Program-made: the position numbers and the translations under genes
Assembly: GCA_022615475.1 (NCBI GenBank)
Contig: JAKEGQ010000107.1
Span: forward strand, 1 to 5,145
Reading direction: 5' to 3'
Source: Candidatus Methylomirabilota bacterium
GTDB taxonomy: Bacteria; Methylomirabilota; Methylomirabilia; Methylomirabilales; CSP1-5
Length of the DNA stretch: 5,145 nt
Notes under the pieces: model-generated
The model's database searches: none
What the model was told of the DNA's origin: nothing
Seen by the model: only the letters and a program-made list of their open reading frames with translations
In this document: positions 1 through 5,145 of the stretch, one piece after another
Layout of the letters: each line of letters starts with the position of its first letter
How positions within the stretch are numbered: position 1 is the stretch's first letter

Positions 1-369
1 GTGAAGATCGACAATCTCGTCCAGATCGCCCACAACGTCGTCGTCGGCGAGGATTCGCTGATTGTCGCCCAGACGGGCATCTCCGGCAGCTCCACGGTAG
101 GACGGGGATGCGCCCTCGGGGGGCAGGTGGGGGTGGGGGATCACGCGACCCTGCAGGACCGGGTGATGGTGGGGCCGCAGGCCGGCATCCCTTCCCGCAA
201 GGTCATCAGGTCGGGGGAGGTCGTCCTCGGCAGCCCGGCCCGTCCGATCGAAAAAGCGAAGCGGCAGCTCGCCGCCCTGGCCCGCCTCCCTGATCTTCTT
301 TCGCAGGTGTCCGCGCTGCGGAAGACCGTCGCAAGGCTTCAGGCAGGCCTCAGGGAAGACGTTGGGTAG
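1..369 (+). CDS. lpxD: UDP-3-O-acylglucosamine N-acyltransferase LpxD, C-terminal part (5' end outside window)
   Basis: This is the last 122 codons of LpxD, which transfers a 3-hydroxyacyl chain from acyl-ACP to the amino group of UDP-3-O-acylglucosamine, the third step of lipid A synthesis in the cytoplasm. The visible part begins in the left-handed beta-helix of hexapeptide repeats. It carries the family signature KIDNLVQIAHNVVVGE, whose His (bases 31-33) aligns with the catalytic His of E. coli LpxD. GISGSS and LGGQVGVGDH coils follow. After GSPARP comes the C-terminal helical tail (about residues 80-120), rich in Leu, Arg and Ala, which in the family packs in the trimer. The GTG at base 1 is an internal Val codon, not a start: full LpxD is about 340 residues, so roughly two thirds of the gene lies to the left. 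The stop is TAG at 367-369. The next gene converges, so lpxD ends its transcription unit here and is not followed by fabZ or lpxA. Identification is firm. Confidence 0.95.
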   Translation: MKIDNLVQIAHNVVVGEDSLIVAQTGISGSSTVGRGCALGGQVGVGDHATLQDRVMVGPQAGIPSRKVIRSGEVVLGSPARPIEKAKRQLAALARLPDLLSQVSALRKTVARLQAGLREDVG

Positions 370-390
370 ACCCCTCCCCTTGAAAAGGCG

Positions 391-831
391 TCAGGACGGG
401 CGCCGGGTGGATATGGCGAGAAGGCGAGACTGTGTGCTCGACATGCGGCGACGCGCCGCCGGCGTCGAATCGTCGTAGCCCAGGAGGTGTAGGAGACCAT
501 GAATCAGAAGGAGGGCGAGTTCCTGGTCGAGGGAATGGCCATGCGCTTTGGCCTGGCGGGCAGCGGTCTCGACCGAGATGACCACATCGCCGAGAAGATG
601 CGGCCCAGGCGATGGGAAACCCTTCGGTTGCGGAAACGCCAGGACGTCGGTGGGATGATCGCGGTTCAGGTACACCCGATTGAGGCGCCGGATGGCCCGA
701 TCACCGACGAGGAGCACCGAGAGCTCGTCACTCGGTCTGCCCAAGACGGATAATGTCCTCTCCCCCACCCGCCTTAGACGGAACAGACCGACCCGCCTCC
801 TCCTTTGGCCGTTTCGAATCTGTATCCCCAT
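391..831 (-). CDS. ybeY: Endoribonuclease YbeY (rRNA maturation factor) with unusual active-site residues
   Basis: A 146-residue protein of the YbeY/UPF0054 metal-dependent endoribonuclease family, involved in 16S rRNA 3'-end maturation and 70S quality control. Visible family features are the N-terminal strand MGIQIRNGQ, the ELSVLLVGD strand (about 36-44), the NRVYLNRDHPTDVLAFP block (51-67), LLGDVVIS (79-86) and the metal site HGLLHLLGYD (111-120). The usual site is His-x3-His-x5-His. Here His111 and His115 are present but the third position is Asp121 (codon GAT, 469-471). The Arg of the common YRGKD motif (Arg59 in E. coli) is Leu55. I chose the ATG at 829-831 because the family starts with this strand; an in-frame upstream ATG at 868-870 would add 13 basic residues with no family match. 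A G-rich stretch (GAGGGTGAG) precedes the ATG. The start lies inside the upstream HD gene, with 104 bp of overlap in another frame. It is the last gene of the phoH-HD-ybeY set. The family call is firm; whether the enzyme is fully active is open. Confidence 0.93.
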   Translation of the reverse strand: MGIQIRNGQRRRRVGLFRLRRVGERTLSVLGRPSDELSVLLVGDRAIRRLNRVYLNRDHPTDVLAFPQPKGFPSPGPHLLGDVVISVETAARQAKAHGHSLDQELALLLIHGLLHLLGYDDSTPAARRRMSSTQSRLLAISTRRPS

Positions 832-2404
832 CCCCCCGCTTCTCACCCTCTTTCTTCTTGACCTCTTCAAATCGATACCCCGGATAATCCACCCGGTGGT
901 GGTGGACGGCGGTGAGGACGCGGACCATGGCCCTGGCGATCTGATGGAGGTCCTTGAGGGTCAGATCGCACTCCGACAGTTGCCCCTCGGTGAAGATGTT
1001 ATTGATGATCCGCTGGACCAGCCCCTGGACCCGGGCCGGCGTGGGGTCGGTGAGCGTCCTGGCTGCCGCCTCGACCGCGTCAGCCACCATGAGAATGGCT
1101 GCCTCCCGGGTTTGGGGCTTGGGCCCCGGATACCGATAATCCTCCTCCTTCACCTCACCCAGGTCCGGGTCCTGCGACTCCTTGGCCCTTTCATAGAAGT
1201 AGGTGACCAGGCGCGTGCCATGGTGCTGGGGAATGAGCTCCACGATGGCGGCCGGAAGCCGATGCTCCAGTGCCATCTCGATCCCGTCCTTCACATGAGA
1301 GACGACGATAAGGCTGCTCAGGCTGGGAGAAAGCTTATCGTGCCTGTTCATGGCGTCCATCTGGTTCTCGATGAAGTAGGCCGGTTTCTTCACCTTGCCG
1401 ATGTCATGATAGTACGCGCCCACCCGACACAGGAGCGGATTGGCACCGATGGCCTCGGCTGCCGCTTCCGCCAGCTCCGCCAGCATCAGGCTATGGTGAT
1501 ACGTGCCGGGGGCCGTCTTCATCAGCTGCTTCAACAGGGGCTGATTGAGATTGGACAGCTCGAGAAGCTTCAGGTCCGTCGCGGTCCCGAAGAGATACTC
1601 CAGGACTGGAAGGAGGGTGGAGGCAAACAGGGCAACGAGCGCGCCGTTCGCGAGGGAGGCCACCAGGTCATAGGGCAGCGCCACGCTCGACCCGCCGTAG
1701 ATCGACATGAAGGTCAAAACGGTGCCAACGTTGACGACGGCGACCCAGAATCCCGCTTTGAAGAAGGTGGTCCGGTCCTGAGTCCGCCGGATGCCGAAGG
1801 CGCCGACGACGGCCCCGATCAATCCATACAGGAAGAAGGCCACCTCATCCGTCACCATGAGCGCCGACAGAATGGCTAACGCCATTGCTCCCCCGAAGGC
1901 CACCCGGGCATTGAAAAGCACGCTGAGGAGCACACTCCCGAGGGCCACGGGGATCGCATAGTAGAAGGAATGGAGCGGAATAAAAGGGAAACTCTGGCTC
2001 AAGGAGACGAGGATAATGAGGAGGAAGCGGTTAATCAGAATCGCCAAGAGGATCACCGCCCCTAAGAGGTAGAGCATCTGTGGGGAGGTGACTGGTTGGG
2101 CCTCGAGGAATCGCGCATAAAAGAGGAGGGCCCCGACCACGCACAGGGAAAGGAGCACGACCGCAACGGCCGAAACGGGACCGAAGGGAAGGGGACGATA
2201 GGAGGCGACGACTGTCCCTACGGTCAACGCCATGAGGAACCCTAAGAGCAGAGGGATCAGTGGCCGCTGCCCTGAGACTAGGAAGAGTCGATCCACCGGG
2301 GAAAGGCGGTAGCGGTAAGTCGGCAAGCCGGTCGGCTTGCTCGCCTTGGCGTCGTTCCCCTTCTTCACCCCCGACACGACCCACTGGGGGATCTTCATCG
2401 GCAT
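728..2404 (-). CDS. 7TM-HD membrane phosphodiesterase (PgpH/YqfF family), short form without extracellular domain
   Basis: A 558-residue inner-membrane protein. About eight hydrophobic segments lie at roughly 48-68, 76-100, 110-134, 147-167, 169-184, 188-205, 215-236 and 246-272. The cytosolic HD hydrolase domain covers about 295-510. Metal and catalytic residues are complete: His304 in TYHHS, His333-Asp334 in YYHDIGK, His370 in VVSH, His394-His395 in PQHHG, and Asp442 in VADAVEAA. Characterised relatives (Listeria PgpH) hydrolyse c-di-AMP; the substrate here is inferred. Relatives carry a large extracellular 7TMR-HDED domain between the first and second membrane segments. Here only about seven residues join them, so that sensor is missing. 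Residues 511-558 form a charged, low-complexity tail, most of which overlaps ybeY in another frame. The first ATG (2402-2404) has GGGAG only 3 bases upstream; a second ATG at 2396-2398 has it 9 bases away and may be the true start, removing two residues. The gene starts 18 bases after phoH, so they are almost certainly co-transcribed. Confidence 0.93.
   Translation of the reverse strand: MPMKIPQWVVSGVKKGNDAKASKPTGLPTYRYRLSPVDRLFLVSGQRPLIPLLLGFLMALTVGTVVASYRPLPFGPVSAVAVVLLSLCVVGALLFYARFLEAQPVTSPQMLYLLGAVILLAILINRFLLIILVSLSQSFPFIPLHSFYYAIPVALGSVLLSVLFNARVAFGGAMALAILSALMVTDEVAFFLYGLIGAVVGAFGIRRTQDRTTFFKAGFWVAVVNVGTVLTFMSIYGGSSVALPYDLVASLANGALVALFASTLLPVLEYLFGTATDLKLLELSNLNQPLLKQLMKTAPGTYHHSLMLAELAEAAAEAIGANPLLCRVGAYYHDIGKVKKPAYFIENQMDAMNRHDKLSPSLSSLIVVSHVKDGIEMALEHRLPAAIVELIPQHHGTRLVTYFYERAKESQDPDLGEVKEEDYRYPGPKPQTREAAILMVADAVEAAARTLTDPTPARVQGLVQRIINNIFTEGQLSECDLTLKDLHQIARAMVRVLTAVHHHRVDYPGYRFEEVKKKEGEKRGDGDTDSKRPKEEAGRSVPSKAGGGEDIIRLGQTE
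2323..2340. repeat. 8-bp inverted repeat in the early coding part of the HD gene
   Basis: GCAAGCCG (2323-2330) and CGGCTTGC (2333-2340) are exact inverted repeats separated by two bases, giving a near-palindrome. It falls about 65 bases after the HD gene start, within codons for the Lys-Pro-Thr-Gly-Leu stretch before the first membrane segment. It may form a hairpin in the mRNA. It may also be chance in GC-rich DNA. Confidence 0.35.
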
Positions 2405-2422
2405 GAACTCCCGGTCATCGCC

Positions 2423-3454
2423 TCAACGTCCCTCGCCCGTCCCGGGAGGCTCCTCGCGGCGGCTCGGGTCTCCGGAGGCAAGCGGTGAGGTCTGGCGCTC
2501 CTCATAGGCGCGAATGATCTGCTGGACCAGTTCGTGGCGAACGACGTCCTCCTGGCCAAGGTACACGAAGACAATCCCCTTGACATCGGTCAGGATCGAA
2601 CGAACCTCGATAAGTCCCGAGACCTTTCCGGGGGGAAGGTCCACCTGGGTGATGTCGCCGGTGATCACTGCCTTCGAGTTGAATCCGAGGCGGGTGAGGA
2701 ACATCTTCATCTGTTCGGAGGTGGTGTTCTGCGCTTCATCGAGGATGATGAACGCGTCATTGAGGGTCCGCCCCCTCATAAAGGCGAGGGGGGCAATCTC
2801 GATGACACCCATCTCGATCAGCCGGTTCGCGCGCTCCGTCTCCAGCATGTCGTAGAGCGCATCATAGAGAGGGCGGAGATACGGGTGGATCTTCTCATAG
2901 AGCGTGCCGGGGAGAAAGCCGAGACGTTCCCCCGCCTCCACCGCAGGCCGGGTCAGGATGATGCGACTTACCTCGCGCTTGAGATGGGCCGAGACGGCCA
3001 TCGCCATCGCCAGGTACGTCTTGCCCGTCCCGGCGGGGCCAATCCCAAAGACGATGTCGTGGGCGCGGATGGCGTCGATGTACCCCTGCTGGCCGAGGCT
3101 CTTGGGTCGGACCGGTCGCTTTTTCGCAGAGACCTCAATGAAGTCATCCTGGATCTTTCGGAAGGTCTGCTGCTCCTCCTGGCCAATGTGCCGCAGCGCC
3201 AGCTTGACATCGTGGTTTCCGATGGTCCGTCCCCCTTCCAGGAGAGTGGCGAGTTCGGCGATCACCTTCTCGGCAATCCCGACCTCCTCCTCGGTCCCGC
3301 TGATAGTCAGCAGCCCGTCGCGGGCCACCAACTGGACGTGGAGATGCTTTTCGACCATTCGGATATGTTCATCATTCCGGCCGAAAAGGGCCTGGATGTC
3401 CGCCCCGGAAGGGAGGGGCACCTGCCTTCGAACCGTCGCGCGCTCGCCTTTCAT
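2423..3454 (-). CDS. phoH: PhoH-like ATPase (YbeZ type)
   Basis: A 343-residue cytosolic P-loop NTPase of the PhoH family. The N-terminal KH-like RNA-binding region spans about 15-75 (LFGRNDEHIRMVEKHL, then LLTISGTEEEV). Then come the linker ending in RPKSLGQQGYIDAI, Walker A GPAGTGKT (139-146), the conserved TRPAVEAGERLGFLPG (168-183), the Walker B region FIILDEAQN (235-243) and GDITQVDLP (266-274). Family members are RNA-linked ATPases or helicases. YbeZ acts with YbeY, which is encoded two genes downstream here. The open frame extends to a TTG at 3485-3487, but that codon directly follows a hairpin and has no ribosome site. I prefer the ATG at 3452-3454, preceded by AGGGAG, although its 2-base spacing is tight. 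The last 20 residues (Ser, Pro, Glu, Gly-rich) are probably disordered. The length is normal for the family, and nothing is missing. Confidence 0.95.
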   Translation of the reverse strand: MKGERATVRRQVPLPSGADIQALFGRNDEHIRMVEKHLHVQLVARDGLLTISGTEEEVGIAEKVIAELATLLEGGRTIGNHDVKLALRHIGQEEQQTFRKIQDDFIEVSAKKRPVRPKSLGQQGYIDAIRAHDIVFGIGPAGTGKTYLAMAMAVSAHLKREVSRIILTRPAVEAGERLGFLPGTLYEKIHPYLRPLYDALYDMLETERANRLIEMGVIEIAPLAFMRGRTLNDAFIILDEAQNTTSEQMKMFLTRLGFNSKAVITGDITQVDLPPGKVSGLIEVRSILTDVKGIVFVYLGQEDVVRHELVQQIIRAYEERQTSPLASGDPSRREEPPGTGEGR

Positions 3455-3490
3455 CTCTCCCTGGACCGCATTCTCCCCTAAGAGCAATGA

Positions 3491-3513
3491 GGGGACGGCT
3501 GTTGGCCGTCCCC
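3491..3513 (-). promoter_or_regulatory. Perfect 9-bp stem-loop in the phoH leader
   Basis: GGGGACGGC (3491-3499) and GCCGTCCCC (3505-3513) are exact inverted repeats around a 5-base loop. The stem has eight G-C pairs of nine. On the minus strand it begins about 6 bases after the predicted transcription start, so it would form the 5' end of the phoH mRNA, either protecting it from decay or modulating translation. It could instead end aspS transcripts, but the minus-strand sequence after it (TCATTGCTCT) has no clear T run. The plus-strand side is more T-rich (GCTTTCTCTC), but no plus-strand gene is nearby. Confidence 0.6.
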
Positions 3514-3525
3514 GCTTTCTCTCAG

Positions 3526-3554
3526 ATGCTACTCCCGTCCCTCGGCAGTGTCAA
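3526..3554 (-). promoter_or_regulatory. Sigma-70-type promoter for the phoH-HD-ybeY operon
   Basis: On the minus strand a perfect -35 box TTGACA (3549-3554) is followed after exactly 17 bases by TAGCAT (3526-3531), which matches 4 of 6 bases of TATAAT. It lies in the aspS-phoH spacer, and the stretch just upstream (3556-3592) is clearly more AT-rich than the rest of the window, as expected for a promoter. Transcription would start near 3519, giving a leader of about 65 bases before the phoH ATG. Sigma factor use in this organism is assumed to be of the common type. Confidence 0.65.
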
Positions 3555-3592
3555 CTGAAAAATATCCTTGGTTTTCCCGTAATTTCAATGGG

Positions 3593-5145
3593 TTAGCTCA
3601 CATGGAGCCTGAGGCCGAGCTCCTTGAGCTGCACCGGGTCCACCGGCGCAGGGGCACCCGTCATGAGGCACTGGGCCCGCTGTGTCTTCGGGAAGGCGAT
3701 CACCTCACGGATCGAATCGGCCCCCGTGAGCAGCATGACGAGGCGGTCGAACCCGAAGGCGATCCCCCCATGGGGTGGGGTGCCAAATTCGAGGGCCTCC
3801 AGCAGGAACCCGAACCGCTCCCGCGCCTGCTCCGGGCTGAATCCGAGGGCATCGAACACCTTCTGTTGAGTCTCCCGGTCGTGGTTGCGGATGCTACCGC
3901 CGCCCACTTCGTGGCCGTTGATCACGAGGTCGTATGCCTTGGCCCGCATCTTCTCGGGGGCGCTCTCGAAGAGGGATACGTCCTCGTCCATGGGGGCGGT
4001 AAAGGGGTGGTGAACCGCCACGTGCCGCTTCTCCTCCTCGCTGTATTCCAACAGGGGAAAATCGGTGACCCAGACAGGATGGATGAGGGTCTCGTCCACC
4101 AGCCCCAGCTCAAATCCTAACTTCCCCCGCAGGCGCCCGAGGGACTCCGCCACCACGGCCCGGCTGTCGCCGATCGCGAGAAGAAGGTCGCCCGCACCCA
4201 GCTCGAAACGCCGGACGATCCCTTCGAGGGCCTCAGGGCCAAGGAACTTGGCCACCGGAGACTGAAGCCCCTCCGCGGTCATCCGGAAGGGGGTGAGACC
4301 CTTTGCCCCGAAACCCTTCACGAACTCGGTGAGGTCGTCGACTTTCTTGCGCGAGAACGCCTCGGCCTTCCCCTGCACTTTGATCCCCTTGACCTGGCCC
4401 CCGCTGGCGAGGGCGTCCCCGAAGGGGCGGAAGGTGGTGCGGGCGCAGAGGTCGCCGAGATCGCCGAGGAACATCTCGAATCGGGTATCCGGCTTGTCGA
4501 GGCCGTACCTCGCCACCGCCTCGTCATACTTCAGGCGGGGAAAGGGCCGGTTCAGCTCGACCCCCTTGACCTTGTGGAAGATGGTGGCAACGAGCTCCTC
4601 CATGAGGACCAACACGTCCTCCCGGTCCACGAAAGACATCTCGACGTCTATCTGGGTGAACTCCGCCTGCCGGTCGGCCCGCACGTCCTCATCGCGAAAG
4701 CACTTGACGATCTGGAAGTAGCGGTCAAGGCCGGCCACCATCAAGAGCTGCTTGAAGAGCTGGGGCGACTGGGGCAGAGCGAAGAAGTGGCCGGGGTAGA
4801 GCCTGGCCGGCACCAGATAGTCCCGGGCCCCTTCGGGGGTGCTCCGGGTCAGTGCCGGGGTCTCTACCTCGATAAACCCATGCTGGTCGAAGAAGGCCCG
4901 GACCACCTGGTAGGTCTGATGGCGGATTCGGAAATTTCTCTGCATCGACGGGCGGCGGAGGTCGAGATACCGATAGGTGAGGCGGAGCTCTTCGCCGACG
5001 GGCCGCTCCTCATCCAGGGGGAAGACCGGGGTCCTGGCCTCATTCAGGATGAGCGCTTCGGCGGCCGGCACCTCCACCTCGCCGGTCTTGAGGTGTACAT
5101 TCTCGGTCCCTGGAGGGCGGCGGCGGACCTGGCCCGTCACGGCGA
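3593..5145 (-). CDS. aspS: Aspartyl-tRNA synthetase, C-terminal ~515 residues (5' end outside window)
   Basis: Class II aminoacyl-tRNA synthetase of the bacterial AspRS type. Numbering is from the Val codon at 5138-5140, which is internal and not a start; reading continues to the window edge. Comparison with E. coli AspRS from memory suggests about 70 N-terminal residues are missing, mostly the OB-fold anticodon-binding domain. Visible are motif 1 (about 84-104, ending in TRSTPEGARDYLVP, which includes the flipping loop), QSPQ (124-127), motif 2 (CFRDEDVRADRQAEFTQID, 147-165), the inserted GAD domain (about 236-330, with SPVAKFLG), AYDLVINGHEVGGGSIR (402-418) and motif 3 (PPHGGIAFGFDRL, 455-467, with the invariant Arg466). 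A Gly at position 11 (PPGTEN) stands where E. coli has Lys near residue 81, a mark of enzymes that also charge tRNA-Asn. The stop TAA is at 3593-3595. A 138-base spacer with its own promoter separates it from phoH. Identification is firm. Confidence 0.97.
   Translation of the reverse strand, partial: AVTGQVRRRPPGTENVHLKTGEVEVPAAEALILNEARTPVFPLDEERPVGEELRLTYRYLDLRRPSMQRNFRIRHQTYQVVRAFFDQHGFIEVETPALTRSTPEGARDYLVPARLYPGHFFALPQSPQLFKQLLMVAGLDRYFQIVKCFRDEDVRADRQAEFTQIDVEMSFVDREDVLVLMEELVATIFHKVKGVELNRPFPRLKYDEAVARYGLDKPDTRFEMFLGDLGDLCARTTFRPFGDALASGGQVKGIKVQGKAEAFSRKKVDDLTEFVKGFGAKGLTPFRMTAEGLQSPVAKFLGPEALEGIVRRFELGAGDLLLAIGDSRAVVAESLGRLRGKLGFELGLVDETLIHPVWVTDFPLLEYSEEEKRHVAVHHPFTAPMDEDVSLFESAPEKMRAKAYDLVINGHEVGGGSIRNHDRETQQKVFDALGFSPEQARERFGFLLEALEFGTPPHGGIAFGFDRLVMLLTGADSIREVIAFPKTQRAQCLMTGAPAPVDPVQLKELGLRLHVS

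Noticed and set aside
449..467. Inverted repeat CGACGC / GCGTCG with a 7-base loop, considered as a terminator
   Set aside because: It is inside ybeY, only 6 bp, has no T run on either side, and such stems are expected by chance at this GC content.
832..870. Upstream ATG adding 13 residues to YbeY
   Set aside because: The added residues are basic and low-complexity. YbeY proteins typically begin at the strand encoded from 831, and the longer start would lengthen the overlap further.
680..1879. Long plus-strand open frame of 399 codons
   Set aside because: It lies antisense to the HD gene, whose protein matches a known family along its length. The plus-strand product has no recognisable domain and an odd Arg/Gly/His-rich composition typical of mirror frames in GC-rich DNA.
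2534..3481. Plus-strand open frame of 315 codons, and another at 2904-3596
   Set aside because: Both are antisense to phoH, which has complete Walker motifs and normal length. No domain is recognisable in the plus-strand products.
3455..3487. TTG start giving phoH 11 extra residues
   Set aside because: TTG follows the leader hairpin directly with no ribosome-binding sequence, and the extra residues do not resemble PhoH N-termini. The ATG at 3452-3454 is preferred.
3556..3576. A-rich and T-rich arms (GAAAA / TTTTC) after aspS, considered as its terminator
   Set aside because: The stem would be about five A-T-rich pairs without a GC core, too weak for a Rho-independent terminator. It fits better as AT-rich DNA upstream of the promoter.
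3548..4120. Plus-strand open frame of 190 codons crossing the aspS end and the spacer
   Set aside because: It is antisense to conserved AspRS motif 3 and uses the promoter region as coding sequence. It is a shadow frame.

Overview
This window looks like ordinary core chromosome of a GC-rich, LPS-making (diderm) bacterium. It holds five protein genes, two of them cut by the window edges. I see no mobile element, CRISPR array, tRNA or rRNA. LpxD indicates lipid A synthesis. A 7TM-HD phosphodiesterase between phoH and ybeY is an arrangement known from Firmicutes and several deep Gram-negative lineages, and is not typical of Gammaproteobacteria. Together these point towards a deltaproteobacterial, NC10/Rokubacteria-like or Nitrospirae-like genome. 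That placement is inference from gene content and protein style, not a database result.

Layout: the 3' third of lpxD (1-369, +) runs towards the end of ybeY (391-831, -), with 21 bases between the two stop codons. The remaining genes are all on the minus strand. Read in their own direction they are: the 3' part of aspS (5145-3593); a 138-base spacer with a good sigma-70-type promoter and a perfect 9-bp leader hairpin; phoH (3454-2423); a 7TM-HD membrane phosphodiesterase (2404-728); and ybeY (831-391), which starts inside the phosphodiesterase gene. phoH, the HD gene and ybeY are packed tightly enough to be one operon, probably driven by the promoter at 3526-3554. aspS is upstream in the same direction and could also read through.

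Function: phoH (YbeZ-type ATPase) and ybeY (rRNA maturation/quality-control endoribonuclease) are partners in RNA metabolism. The HD membrane enzyme belongs to the PgpH/YqfF family, whose studied members degrade c-di-AMP. AspRS charges tRNA-Asp. The window is therefore mostly translation and RNA housekeeping, linked to a nucleotide-signalling enzyme and bordered by a lipid A gene.

The points most worth a second look are the non-canonical YbeY active site (third metal-ligand His is Asp, and the conserved Arg is Leu), the HD phosphodiesterase lacking the extracellular sensor domain, the 104-bp out-of-frame HD/ybeY overlap, the structured phoH leader, and a Gly in AspRS that suggests a non-discriminating enzyme. 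I found no convincing wholly new system.
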